Shown here: positions 1-9,120 of the stretch, piece after piece
Numbering within the stretch: the first letter of the stretch is position 1
How the letters are laid out: every line of letters starts with the position of its first letter
Assembly (NCBI GenBank): GCA_900045905.1
Contig: FCNS01000037.1
Coordinates: forward strand, 248,001 to 312,000
Source of the DNA: Clostridiales bacterium CHKCI001
GTDB taxonomy: Bacteria; Bacillota; Clostridia; Lachnospirales; Lachnospiraceae
DNA: 64,000 nucleotides
Reading direction: 5' to 3'
Notes under the pieces: model-generated
Database searches by the model: none
Told to the model about the DNA's origin: nothing
The model's input: only the letters and a program-made list of their open reading frames with translations
Made by a program: the position numbers and the translations under genes

Positions 1-1729
1 CTTGAATTAACTTCCTTGCTTTATCATGCTGTGTTTTTACTACTTCCACTACTTTTTGATCAATTAATGTGGCTGTGTCGGCAGAACATGCTAGGGAAGT
101 ATCTCCTCCCAAATATTGGTTGGATACTGTTTCCAAAGCTACCATATCAAATTCATCCGTCATACCAAAACGGGTAATCATTGCTCTTGCAAGTTTGGTT
201 GCCTGCTCAATATCATTGGATGCACCTGTCGTAATCGACTGGAACACCAATTCCTCAGCTACACGACCTCCTGTAAGCGTCGCAATCTTATTTTCCAGTT
301 CTTCTTTGCTCATAAGATTATGTTCTCCTTCATCCACTTGCATGGTATATCCAAGTGCACCTGAAGTTCTTGGAATAATTGTAATTTTCGTAACTGGAGC
401 GGAATGTGTTTGCAGTGCAGCAACTAATGCATGTCCAATCTCATGATAAGCTACAATTAATTTTTCCTTTGTTGTTAATACTTTATTCTTCTTTTGATAT
501 CCAGCAATAACAACTTCTACACTTTCTTCCAAATCTGCCTGTACTACAAACTTTCTACCGTCCCGAACTGCACGAAGTGCTGCTTCATTAATAATATTCG
601 CCAAATCAGCACCAGATGCTCCAGCAGCCGCTCTTGCAATTGCACCAAAATCAACGGTATCGCTAATTCTAATCTTCTTTGCATGTACTTTTAATATTTC
701 TTCTCTACCTTTTAAATCAGGAAGTTCCACTGGCACACGACGGTCAAAACGTCCTGGTCGAAGTAATGCAGGGTCCAAAGAATCTGGTCGGTTTGTAGCA
801 GCTAAAATAATAACACCTTTTCTTCCATCAAAACCGTCCATTTCTGTCAGAAGCTGGTTTAACGTCTGCTCACGCTCGTCATTTCCAGTAAATCCTGCAC
901 CATCACGTTTCTTACCAATCGTATCAATCTCATCGATAAATACAATACATGGTGCTTTTTCATCTGCTTGTTTGAATAAATCTCTTACTTTGGCAGCACC
1001 CATACCAACAAACATTTCTACAAATTCAGAACCTGAAATAGAAAAAAATGGTACGTTTGCTTCTCCAGCAACTGCCTTTGCTAATAATGTCTTACCTGTT
1101 CCAGGAGGACCCACTAACAAAGCTCCTTTTGGCATCGTAGCACCGATTTCTGTATATTTGGCTGGATTATGCAGGAAATCAACCAACTCTGTTAAAATCT
1201 CCTTTGCCTCATCTTCTCCTGCTACATCCGAAAACTTAATTCCAGTTGTAGACTGAACATAAATTTTCGCATTACTCTTTCCAAAACTCATGGCATTTCC
1301 CATACCACCTCCCATTTTTTTGGTCAGAGAACGCATTAATAACTGTCCAAATGCAAAAATTAATACAAATGGCAAAATCCAGGAAAACAGAAAACTAATC
1401 AGTGGAGATGCCTGCTCTACAATTGGACTATCATAGACTACCCCTGCTTCATAAAGACGCTGGGAAATAGTCGTATTATCTTCCACTTTTCCTGTTTTAT
1501 AATAGTTCGGTGGATTCTGTTTATCAATAAATATAACCTGTTGATCTTGAATCTCCGCCTGTTTGATTTGATTGGATTCAACCATATCCAAAAATTGATT
1601 ATAAGAAATTTCTTCTACTTTTTGTCCAAATAACATTGGAGAAATAACTGTATTAAAAATCATTAATACAAGTAAAGCGATTAGAACATATATAATCATC
1701 GGCTTCTTTGGTGTTTTAATCTCTTTCAT
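1..1729 (-). CDS. ftsH: ATP-dependent zinc metalloprotease FtsH (3' end outside window)
   Basis: Membrane-bound AAA+ protease that degrades misfolded and short-lived membrane and cytosolic proteins. About 576 residues are visible and the frame stays open at base 1. The order is: a first membrane segment at about residues 11-32, an extracytoplasmic domain, a second membrane segment near 110-130, the AAA module with Walker A GPPGTGKT near 206, and the zinc site HEIGH near 425. The ATG at 1729 follows a clear GGAGGTT ribosome site. A CIRCE operator overlaps its promoter, so heat-shock control by HrcA is likely. Family assignment is very secure. Confidence 0.97.
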   Translation of the reverse strand, partial: MKEIKTPKKPMIIYVLIALLVLMIFNTVISPMLFGQKVEEISYNQFLDMVESNQIKQAEIQDQQVIFIDKQNPPNYYKTGKVEDNTTISQRLYEAGVVYDSPIVEQASPLISFLFSWILPFVLIFAFGQLLMRSLTKKMGGGMGNAMSFGKSNAKIYVQSTTGIKFSDVAGEDEAKEILTELVDFLHNPAKYTEIGATMPKGALLVGPPGTGKTLLAKAVAGEANVPFFSISGSEFVEMFVGMGAAKVRDLFKQADEKAPCIVFIDEIDTIGKKRDGAGFTGNDEREQTLNQLLTEMDGFDGRKGVIILAATNRPDSLDPALLRPGRFDRRVPVELPDLKGREEILKVHAKKIRISDTVDFGAIARAAAGASGADLANIINEAALRAVRDGRKFVVQADLEESVEVVIAGYQKKNKVLTTKEKLIVAYHEIGHALVAALQTHSAPVTKITIIPRTSGALGYTMQVDEGEHNLMSKEELENKIATLTGGRVAEELVFQSITTGASNDIEQATKLARAMITRFGMTDEFDMVALETVSNQYLGGDTSLACSADTATLIDQKVVEVVKTQHDKARKLIQ

Positions 1730-1827
1730 ACGCCAACCTCCATTGATTTAATTTTTCTTTTCTAGCAGCCTATCTGCTATAGTATAAATTTAGAGATAGG
1801 AAATCATTTTCCCTTTTCTCTATTTGA

Positions 1828-1870
1828 ACTATAACTCTTAGAATTAGCACTGTCAAGATGTGAGTGCTAA
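1828..1870 (-). promoter_or_regulatory. ftsH promoter overlapped by a CIRCE (HrcA) operator
   Basis: Read on the minus strand, TTGACA (1851-1856) and TATAGT (1828-1833) are separated by 17 bp. The inverted repeat TTAGCACTG (1844-1852), 9-bp spacer, GAGTGCTAA (1862-1870) matches the CIRCE consensus at 17 of 18 arm positions and covers the -35 box. HrcA repression of ftsH is inferred from this layout. Confidence 0.85.
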
Positions 1871-1871
1871 T

Positions 1872-2717
1872 TTACTGAATTTTAAGATAGTTTATCAAAT
1901 TTTTAAATTGTTTTTGTGCTTCTCGATATCCATGTCGATAAAAATGTACTAATGTATCATAATCACTTTCCAGACGCGACACCTCAGGAAGTCTTGGGCG
2001 AATAACAAACACTTTGCCTTCTGCTTCTAACCGTTCAATCCAATCCATTGTTCGATTATAACTCAATGGTCTTTTTTGAATCGTTTTTCTCAACTCTGGA
2101 TATTCACGATACATAAGCCGATAAAACGGATCTAATTTATGGCTTACTTTCTTTCGATACCCTTTTCTTCTTGTTAAAATTAGTACATTTTTCTTATATC
2201 CTCTTTGTATGGAACGGTGAAGCGGGATCGAATCTGCTAATCCTCCATCTAAGTAAGGAACTCCATCCAAATAAACCATTGGAGAAACTAACGGCATGCT
2301 GCTGGATGCCCGTACAATTTGAAGTGATCTCTTTTTATCGGTTCGTTCATCCATATATTCAGCCTTTCCAGTAAGGCAATTTGTCACAACAATATCAGCC
2401 TTTATTTTGGAGTGACTATAAGTTTGAAAATCAAACGGATAAATTTCATTTGGATATTTATCAAATAAAAGATCCATATCCAACAATCCTTTTCTTTGAA
2501 CAATATCCTTCCATTTTGTATAGCTATATTTTGGAAGAAAGCATCTTTTTGTTCTCCCAATTTGTTTCGAAATATAATCTACTAAATTGCAAGAACCAGC
2601 CGATACACCGACTGCATACTCCAACCAAATTTCTTGTTCCATTAAATAGTCTAGAACACCAGCAGTAAAAATTCCTCGTTTTGCTCCACCTTCTAAAACT
2701 AGCCCTGCTTTTATCAT
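1872..2717 (-). CDS. Patatin-like phospholipase family protein
   Basis: Predicted cytoplasmic lipid acyl hydrolase of 281 residues with a Ser-Asp dyad. The oxyanion loop GGAKRG follows the first strand (VLEGG, about residue 8), the nucleophile elbow is GVSAGS near residue 37, and the catalytic Asp lies in the DGG motif near residue 157. Size and motif order fit the bacterial YlbK/YjjU-like patatin group. The substrate cannot be told from sequence. The ATG at 2717 is preceded by GAGGGA. The gene ends two bases upstream of the CIRCE of ftsH, so it is a separate unit unless transcripts read through. Confidence 0.9.
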   Translation of the reverse strand: MIKAGLVLEGGAKRGIFTAGVLDYLMEQEIWLEYAVGVSAGSCNLVDYISKQIGRTKRCFLPKYSYTKWKDIVQRKGLLDMDLLFDKYPNEIYPFDFQTYSHSKIKADIVVTNCLTGKAEYMDERTDKKRSLQIVRASSSMPLVSPMVYLDGVPYLDGGLADSIPLHRSIQRGYKKNVLILTRRKGYRKKVSHKLDPFYRLMYREYPELRKTIQKRPLSYNRTMDWIERLEAEGKVFVIRPRLPEVSRLESDYDTLVHFYRHGYREAQKQFKNLINYLKIQ

Positions 2718-2777
2718 CTCGATTTTCCCTCACTTTCCTGTCAACTGGAAAAATAGATTCCATTTATTCTCATTTTT

Positions 2778-2807
2778 ACTATACCTCATTTTTATAATAA
2801 AAGTAAA
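2778..2807 (-). promoter_or_regulatory. Putative promoter of the patatin-like gene
   Basis: On the minus strand, TTTACT (2802-2807) and TATAGT (2778-2783) are 18 bp apart, about 60 bp upstream of the start codon. The match is moderate. The surrounding AT-rich stretch holds two direct copies of ATTTTTATAATAAA. Confidence 0.5.
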
Positions 2808-2860
2808 GAATATTCCATTTTTATAATAAATTTTTAAGATGTTTTTTATAATTCCTTTTC

Positions 2861-2889
2861 TTGACACCACAGTTTCCTAACACTATACT
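2861..2889 (+). promoter_or_regulatory. Strong sigma-A promoter upstream of larC
   Basis: TTGACA (2861-2866) and TATACT (2884-2889) are separated by exactly 17 bp. Transcription from here gives a leader of about 225 nt before the larC start, long for a simple gene. The leader contains GATAATAC/GTAGTATC and GTTAAAT/ATTTAAC inverted repeats and the SD-hairpin element listed next. No known riboswitch class was recognised. Confidence 0.7.
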
Positions 2890-3035
2890 GTAATTAGTAT
2901 TTTGATAATACAAGGGTCAAAAAGTATGACTTTGGAATCCGGAAAACTGTAGTATCATAAAAGTATAATATTGTTAAATCATATACCTTTTATCATATCT
3001 TATTTGATATTTAACGGCATTATACTATTCTTATA

Positions 3036-3121
3036 GAAAGGAGGGTGCAGGGATACGAAACAAAACAAACTTCTCAACTACGAGAACATTATTTAAAAAA
3101 TCGAGATCCCTGCCAAAATAA
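3036..3121 (+). promoter_or_regulatory. larC translation-start hairpin with a distant Shine-Dalgarno
   Basis: There is no ribosome site directly before the larC ATG (3122). A strong one (GAAAGGAGGG, 3036-3045) lies 77 bp upstream. Between them GCAGGGAT (3047-3054) can pair perfectly with ATCCCTGC (3106-3113). Folding would bring GGAGG to about 10 nt from the ATG. This is a possible folded initiation region. The structure is seen in sequence; the function is inference. Confidence 0.55.
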
Positions 3122-4339
3122 ATGAGGGAATTTTATATTGAATGTAATATGGGTGCTTCTGCCAATCGGCTAATGTCTGCATTGTATGAGCTGCTGCCGC
3201 AAGAAGAACAACAACAATTTTTGGATACAATGAATCAGCTTGGCAGTTTAAATACTTCTATTTCTGCTATCCCATCTTCGAAATGCAACGTTCAGGGAAC
3301 GAAACTTACTATTTCTACGCCAAGTGAATTTTCCTTTTCTCAGCATGATTTATCCAGCATAAAGGAGTTTATCCTATCACTTCCTTTTAGTAAAAAAGTA
3401 AAAGAAGACGCCGCCACGATCTATGAAATGATTGCGGAAGCAAAGATGACTGCCTGCAATTGTTTTTCTCTGGAAGAAACTGCCTATCCTGAAAGAATCA
3501 CTTCCATTATCGGAGTCTGCCTACTGATTGAAAAACTAAAACCAGAACGTATTATTGTCTCTCCAATCCATATAGGAAGTGGCTCTGTGACACGAGATTA
3601 TGGAGTAATCCCTGTTCCAACCCCAGAAGTTGCCTATTTACTTCAAGGAGCTCCATCTTATGGAGGTCCAATTACCGATGAATTATGTACAACGGAAGGA
3701 GCTGCAATTTTAACTTATTTTGCAGATGAATTTGGCTATCTCCCAGTTATGACAATAGAAAAGATAGGCTGTGGAATTGGAGAAAAAGATTATGATATGG
3801 CGAACTGTGTTCGTGTTTTTTCAGGTACCGTTGTTGAAAATACCGATCCTGCACTACCTGATAGTGCCCAGCTTCCAGCTTCTTTTGATGATTCAAATGA
3901 TACAGTCGTTCAACTTTCCTGCAATTTAGATGATATGAGCGGAGAGGATATTAGTTTTGCCTGCGATCAGCTTTGGCATAATGGTGCTGTCGATGTATGG
4001 ACAACCCCAATCCAAATGAAAAAAAGTCACCCAGGACAAATGCTTTGCTGTATTTGTCGTCCAGAATACGCCAATCATCTCGCTAAAGTTTTACTAAAAC
4101 ATACGACAGCTTGGAATATCCGAAAAACTATCTGTGATCGTTATTGTATGACTGCTTCTTTGGAAAACGTTAATACTTTATATGGACCGATTACAATGCG
4201 CAAAGGACATGGTTATGGAGTTACAAAACAAAAACCAGACTTCTCTTCTCTGGCTCAAATTGCTGTGGAAGAAGATATCTCATTACAACAATTAAGACAA
4301 GAACTATTTGTTCCAACCAAAAATCCATATGAAAAGTAA
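3122..4339 (+). CDS. larC: LarC, nickel-pincer cofactor biosynthesis (nickel insertion)
   Basis: DUF111/LarC family, 405 residues. LarC inserts nickel, in a CTP-dependent step, into the pincer cofactor used by lactate racemase and related enzymes. The N-terminal motif YIECNMGAS, the central GSGSVTRDYGVIPVPTP and the C-terminal half beginning LSCNLDDMSGED match family landmarks. Both LarC1 and LarC2 parts lie in one open frame, unlike the frameshifted Lactiplantibacillus version. The usual AAGDM is replaced by ASANR, so substrate details may differ. No larA, larB or larE is in the window. Confidence 0.9.
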   Translation: MREFYIECNMGASANRLMSALYELLPQEEQQQFLDTMNQLGSLNTSISAIPSSKCNVQGTKLTISTPSEFSFSQHDLSSIKEFILSLPFSKKVKEDAATIYEMIAEAKMTACNCFSLEETAYPERITSIIGVCLLIEKLKPERIIVSPIHIGSGSVTRDYGVIPVPTPEVAYLLQGAPSYGGPITDELCTTEGAAILTYFADEFGYLPVMTIEKIGCGIGEKDYDMANCVRVFSGTVVENTDPALPDSAQLPASFDDSNDTVVQLSCNLDDMSGEDISFACDQLWHNGAVDVWTTPIQMKKSHPGQMLCCICRPEYANHLAKVLLKHTTAWNIRKTICDRYCMTASLENVNTLYGPITMRKGHGYGVTKQKPDFSSLAQIAVEEDISLQQLRQELFVPTKNPYEK

Positions 4340-4347
4340 TTTTATAT

Positions 4348-4380
4348 ACAAAAAGAACCTCTAGTGGAGGTTCTTTTTGT
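4348..4380. terminator. Bidirectional terminator between larC and the AI-2E permease
   Basis: A 14-bp perfect stem (4348-4361 with 4367-4380) with a 5-nt loop, A-rich on the left and T-rich on the right, sits between converging genes. The permease stop codon lies inside it. Confidence 0.9.
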
Positions 4381-5461
4381 TATGTTCTTTATACAGCTGT
4401 ATTGTTCCATTTTTGTGAAGTGTTAATAAAATTTGAGCTAAGATCGGAAATAAAATCATTCCCATGACTCCTAATAATCGATATCCAGCATAAATAGAAA
4501 TTAGCGAAACCACAGGATTTAATCCAAGCTGATCTCCTACCACTTTTGGTTCAATCATATTTCGAATAGCTGTCACAATAATATATAAAATAGCAAGACT
4601 AAAAGAAATCTTATAATTCATTTGAAATAATTCTATTATAATCCATGGAATCATAATTCCACCTGTACCAAAAACAGGTAATGCATCAAAAATAGCAATT
4701 CCTGCTGCTTTTCCAATTGGATTATTAATTCCAATCACAAAAAAGCCAATACTCAACTCTACAAATGTGCATATCATAAGAATTATCAGTGCTCTTATAT
4801 ATTTAAAAATGGTATCTTTACATAAGGTTTTTAATTCACTTGTCTTGCAAATAATCTTATCTGGAATCTGGGTTTTCAAAAATTCCATCATTTTATCGTA
4901 CTCCAGACTAATAAAAAAAGACAACAAAATGGCAAAAGCAACAGAAATTAGCAAGCCAGGAATTCCACCAATTAAGTCCGTAACCAATGCAATACCATAA
5001 TCCGAAATAGAACGAATAAAATTTGTAAGAGCAGACGAAATACTATTTCCAATACTTTCAATATTTTGGAGTTGCTCAATCCGTATATTTACAAGCCATC
5101 CCTCGGTCCATCCTGCAAAATTATCCAACGCTGGTTTTAATGTTTCTTGATAATAAATCGGAAGCTGGCTAAATACTGCTTTAATTTCAAAAATAATTTT
5201 TGTACAAATAGTAAAAATCAAAAATCCAACTCCAGAATACAAAGCCACTAGGATAATTACTGATGTTAACTGTTGATTAATTTTTAGCTTTCGATAAATA
5301 AGTCGTACAAGAGGATTAATGCATGCTACAAGCAGTAGCGCTAAAAAGAACGGCCAAACCAATATAGCAATCCGTAGTCCTATATAACAAAGTAAAATCA
5401 CAATCGCCACATATACAACCTGAACAATAAAATCAATTTTTTTCTTTGTCGTATCATGCAT
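4361..5461 (-). CDS. AI-2E family (PerM/UPF0118) membrane transporter
   Basis: Polytopic membrane protein of 366 residues with about eight hydrophobic segments. It has the family layout: paired N-terminal helices, a long extracytoplasmic stretch near residues 95-150, a helix block, then the PVFGTGGIMIPW region and the NMIEPKVVGDQLGLNPVVSL motif near the C-terminus. Transport of AI-2 is not general in this family; other members move Na+ or unknown metabolites. The start at 5461 is chosen because GAGGTG lies at good spacing; an upstream in-frame start (5509) has none. Confidence 0.88.
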   Translation of the reverse strand: MHDTTKKKIDFIVQVVYVAIVILLCYIGLRIAILVWPFFLALLLVACINPLVRLIYRKLKINQQLTSVIILVALYSGVGFLIFTICTKIIFEIKAVFSQLPIYYQETLKPALDNFAGWTEGWLVNIRIEQLQNIESIGNSISSALTNFIRSISDYGIALVTDLIGGIPGLLISVAFAILLSFFISLEYDKMMEFLKTQIPDKIICKTSELKTLCKDTIFKYIRALIILMICTFVELSIGFFVIGINNPIGKAAGIAIFDALPVFGTGGIMIPWIIIELFQMNYKISFSLAILYIIVTAIRNMIEPKVVGDQLGLNPVVSLISIYAGYRLLGVMGMILFPILAQILLTLHKNGTIQLYKEHNKKNLH

Positions 5462-5536
5462 TCCCATCACCTCATAACACTTTGATAAAGTCAAATTCAC
5501 TCTATCCAACTCTTTTGTAATGTGCCTACTCTATTA

Positions 5537-6373
5537 CTAATTTTTCCATATGTTTTTTAACAGTTCTTCTGGCACACGAATATTATTTTTTCCAGTTCCC
5601 ATTTGAATGGCAGGCTTATTGCTTCCATGAAAATCCGATCCTCCTGTAATATAAAGACCGAATTTTTTTGCGAGTTGACGTAAATATTGCTCTTCTTCTT
5701 TTGAATTATTGGAGTAGATCGTCTCAATTCCTTCCAATCCCAAGGAAATTAAATAATGAACCAATGTTTCAATCTCATTCCGTTCCATATGATAGAGCAT
5801 CGGATGTGCTAAGACAGGATGTCCACCAGCGATTCGGATACACCTCATCGCTTCTTCTGGTGTAATTTCTTTTTTTGGTAAATAGCAAGGGCATCCCACT
5901 CCAATATATTTTTCAAACGCCTCCTTCACAGATGAAATCTGCCCTTCATCAAACAGATATCGAGCAAAATGAGCTCGTGTCATTACAGCCCCTGGAAAAC
6001 GTTCTTCTATCTTTTGCTTACTAATCGAAAACCCATGTTCTGCCAATAACTGAATCATTCGGTCATTACGGTTTTCCCGCTCTTTTTGATAATGATCCAA
6101 CTGTTCTAAAAACTCTTTGTTATGAATATCTACATCATATCCTAAGATGTGAATATCTCTCCCCTGATAAACTGCCGAAACTTCAATCCCTGGAAGCACT
6201 AAGACTCCACTGCCCTCTGCTGCCTTTATTGTTCGTTCCACACCTGCAACGGTATCATGATCAGTTAATACAAATGCCTTTAACTTTTTTTCCTGCGCAA
6301 TCTGCACTAACTCTTCTGGAGTACAGGTACCATCTGAGAATGTAGAGTGCACATGCATATCAATATATTCCAT
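5537..6373 (-). CDS. PHP-domain phosphoesterase (TrpH/RNase AM-like)
   Basis: 278-residue polymerase-and-histidinol-phosphatase domain protein. Metal ligands are visible: HVHSTFSDG near the N-terminus, LTDHDTVAG, the glutamate in LPGIEVSA, VLAHPM and GGSDFHG near the C-terminus. This is the YciV/TrpH group, known to act on 3',5'-nucleotides and short RNA 5' ends. It lies downstream of the GTPase-NYN gene with a gap of about 34 nt, so the two are probably co-transcribed. An alternative ATG at 6400 lacks a ribosome site; 6373 has AAAGGA upstream. Confidence 0.88.
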   Translation of the reverse strand: MEYIDMHVHSTFSDGTCTPEELVQIAQEKKLKAFVLTDHDTVAGVERTIKAAEGSGVLVLPGIEVSAVYQGRDIHILGYDVDIHNKEFLEQLDHYQKERENRNDRMIQLLAEHGFSISKQKIEERFPGAVMTRAHFARYLFDEGQISSVKEAFEKYIGVGCPCYLPKKEITPEEAMRCIRIAGGHPVLAHPMLYHMERNEIETLVHYLISLGLEGIETIYSNNSKEEEQYLRQLAKKFGLYITGGSDFHGSNKPAIQMGTGKNNIRVPEELLKNIWKN

Positions 6374-6407
6374 TTCTGCACCATTCCTTTCCAGTATCAT
6401 TTATTTT

Positions 6408-9107
6408 TTAAAGTGTTTTCTTTCCAAGCCGTACCTCTTCCATTAAATCAGTAATTTCTTCCGAAGCATGATCTAAGAAATAAGTTTTCTTATTAGAAGG
6501 CTTATCTAAATATTCCTTCCGAATTTCCTTTTTCATTTCGTCGATCTCTTCTTTTAACCCAAGCGAAGAAAGTCTCTGCGCTCCTTGTCCCATAATAATC
6601 ACCTGTTCCAATCCATCCGACGTCGCCACCGTTACCTTATGCTGTCTTCCAATTGCATGAACTGCCTTTTCAATATACTGATCCGCTGTCTCAGCCTCTT
6701 TCGTATAAATTACATGAATATTATGGTATTTTATGACAGAACCTGGATTTCCTTTTACTTTATAGGCATCAAACACCAGTATTAATGTCATTTTTTTATA
6801 GCCCTGATAATCACAAAGAATATCCATCAATTTATCCCTTGCACTTTCAATACTAACTTCTGCCAATTCTTTGAGTTCTTCCCATGCAAAAATTACATTA
6901 TATCCATCTACAAGCAAATATTCTTCGGGAACTTCTTTCTTTGGTTTTGGGGTTTTATTAAATTCTCTTGTAACTGGACCAGTTTCCCGACTCCAACTGC
7001 GTCGTTTTGAGGAATCAGACTTATAAGTACGGTTAAAAATCTCCTCCAGTTCTTTGTCATCCCCCCAGCTCGTAAAACTTTTAACTGGCTGTGATGGAGA
7101 AACGCTTATTTCCTTTTCTGATTTCTCTTCTTTGATTGGCTCCAATACCGATTCCAAATGCATATAATCTTCTACTTGATCCCAATTAACAACAAAACCA
7201 GCTCCATGTGCACAAAATACGGAACCTGTTGGGTTTTCTAAATCGGCGTCTGGATCATACCCAATTTTCTCAATTACTTCTTCTGCGTTATGACATGGTT
7301 CATATCCTTTTAAATCACAAAAAAGTCTTCCCGCTCCCTTTGTATATGCAGTTACTTCTGTCTGATAATCTCTCATCGTTACAACTGGAGCAGTACCTAT
7401 AAGAATGGTTCGATCTTGATCTATCATTGGAGGCTGAAACCGTCCATGCATTTTTTGAATGTCAGTCATTGCACGTCCAACCATATCGGACGGCAATTCC
7501 AGGCGGAATTCATAGACTGGTTCTAATAAGACGGATTCTGCCTTTTTTAGTCCATGACGCACAGCACGATAGGTTGCCTGTCGAAAATCTCCTCCTTCTG
7601 TATGCTTTAAATGCGCTTTTCCAGAAGCAAGCGTGATTTTCATATCTGTAATTTCTGATCCAGTCAGTACACCTAAATGCTTTTTTTCTTCCAGATGAGT
7701 TAAAATTAATCGCTGCCAATTGCGGTCTAAACGATCTTCACTACATATGCTGTCAAACGTCATACCACTTCCTGGTTCTCCAGGCTCTAAAATCAAGTGG
7801 ACTTCTGCATAATGACGAAGGGGTTCAAAATGGCCGACTCCTTCCACTGTATTTTTAATTGTTTCTTTATATACAATGGCTCCTTCTCCAAACTCTACTG
7901 AAACTCCAAATCGTTCCTGAATCATATGTTTTAAAATCTCAATCTGCACTTCTCCCATTACCTGAGCATGGATCTCGTTTAATGATTCATTCCAAACAAT
8001 ATGAAGCTGCGGTTCCTCTTCTTCTAACTGACGAAGCTTTATAAACATATCATGCACATTACTTCCTTGCGGAAGCTGAATTTTATAAGTCAAAACAGGT
8101 TCCAGTATTGGCATATCTGACGCTTCTTCGATTCCAAGTCCCTGTCCAGAATACGTTTTCGTGAGTCCTGTTACAGCACAAACCATTCCAGCTTCTGCCT
8201 CATCCATTGTTTTAAATTGACTTCCCGAATAAATTCGTATTTGATCTACTTTTTCTTCCCAAATTTCATCGGATGAATTGGAATGTGAATTACTAACAGC
8301 ATTTGTCAATGCCATCTTTACTTTCAGTGTTCCTCCAGTAATTTTCATATAAGTCAAACGATTTCCCTGTGCATCCCTTGCTATTTTATAAACTTTTGCT
8401 CCAAATTGTTCTGGATACTGTGGACATTCCGTATAAGACTTTATCTCTTTCATAAATTCTTTTACGCCAGTCATCTTTAATGCAGAGCCAAAATAACAAG
8501 GAAATACTTTTCTTTCGGTAATCATTTTTACAATTTGCTTATGGGAAAGAAAACCTTTTTCCAAATAATATTCCAACACTGATTCATCGCATACTGCTAA
8601 ATTTTCCATAAATACTTCCTGATCTTGCTCTCTTCCAAATGCAATACATCGTTCATCCAGACTTTTTTGGAGTTCGTGCATAATCTTCTCAGAATTGGTT
8701 CCTTCTTGGTCCATTTTATTTATAAACAAAAAGACTGGAATCTGATACTGCTCTAACAATCTCCACAATGTTTGAACATGTCCTTGAACTCCATCTGCAC
8801 CACTAATCACCAAAATAGCATAATCCAATACTTGTAAGGTACGTTCCATTTCTGCTGAAAAATCTACATGCCCTGGAGTATCCAGTAATGTCACTTCTGT
8901 TGTTCCAAACATTAACTCTGCCTGCTTAGAAAAAATGGTAATTCCTCTAGCACGTTCCAGTTCATTCATATCCAAAAAAGCATCTTTATGGTCAACTCGT
9001 CCCAGTTTCCGAATCGCTCCGCTTAAATAAAGCATACTTTCTGCCAATGTTGTTTTTCCTGCATCTACATGAGCAAGAATTCCGATTACTAATCTTTTTT
9101 TCTTCAT
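6408..9107 (-). CDS. TetM-like ribosomal GTPase fused to a C-terminal NYN (YacP/Rae1-like) nuclease domain
   Basis: 899 residues. Residues 1-650 follow the EF-G/TetM ribosomal-protection architecture: G1 AHVDAGKTT, G2 RGITI, G3 DTPGH, G4 NKMD, then domains II-V. After a charged linker (about 655-730) a NYN domain begins at LLVDGYNVIF, with further acidic clusters at ETADQY and ATSDG, typical of YacP-like RNases. YacP/Rae1 of Bacillus cuts mRNA in the ribosomal A site, so the fusion pairs a factor that binds the A-site region with a nuclease that could act there. Drug resistance cannot be assumed. SseB-like and PHP genes flank it in the same orientation. Confidence 0.88.
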   Translation of the reverse strand: MKKKRLVIGILAHVDAGKTTLAESMLYLSGAIRKLGRVDHKDAFLDMNELERARGITIFSKQAELMFGTTEVTLLDTPGHVDFSAEMERTLQVLDYAILVISGADGVQGHVQTLWRLLEQYQIPVFLFINKMDQEGTNSEKIMHELQKSLDERCIAFGREQDQEVFMENLAVCDESVLEYYLEKGFLSHKQIVKMITERKVFPCYFGSALKMTGVKEFMKEIKSYTECPQYPEQFGAKVYKIARDAQGNRLTYMKITGGTLKVKMALTNAVSNSHSNSSDEIWEEKVDQIRIYSGSQFKTMDEAEAGMVCAVTGLTKTYSGQGLGIEEASDMPILEPVLTYKIQLPQGSNVHDMFIKLRQLEEEEPQLHIVWNESLNEIHAQVMGEVQIEILKHMIQERFGVSVEFGEGAIVYKETIKNTVEGVGHFEPLRHYAEVHLILEPGEPGSGMTFDSICSEDRLDRNWQRLILTHLEEKKHLGVLTGSEITDMKITLASGKAHLKHTEGGDFRQATYRAVRHGLKKAESVLLEPVYEFRLELPSDMVGRAMTDIQKMHGRFQPPMIDQDRTILIGTAPVVTMRDYQTEVTAYTKGAGRLFCDLKGYEPCHNAEEVIEKIGYDPDADLENPTGSVFCAHGAGFVVNWDQVEDYMHLESVLEPIKEEKSEKEISVSPSQPVKSFTSWGDDKELEEIFNRTYKSDSSKRRSWSRETGPVTREFNKTPKPKKEVPEEYLLVDGYNVIFAWEELKELAEVSIESARDKLMDILCDYQGYKKMTLILVFDAYKVKGNPGSVIKYHNIHVIYTKEAETADQYIEKAVHAIGRQHKVTVATSDGLEQVIIMGQGAQRLSSLGLKEEIDEMKKEIRKEYLDKPSNKKTYFLDHASEEITDLMEEVRLGKKTL

Positions 9108-9120
9108 TTAATTTCAAACC

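Noticed and set aside
3045..3125. 26-codon GTG-started leader frame whose TGA overlaps the larC ATG
   Set aside because: The GTG directly abuts the GGAGG site, too close for initiation, and the peptide matches nothing; the hairpin reading explains the region better.
6408..9107. Tetracycline-resistance gene
   Set aside because: The TetM resemblance is at family level only, and the fused nuclease domain and housekeeping context do not support a resistance label.
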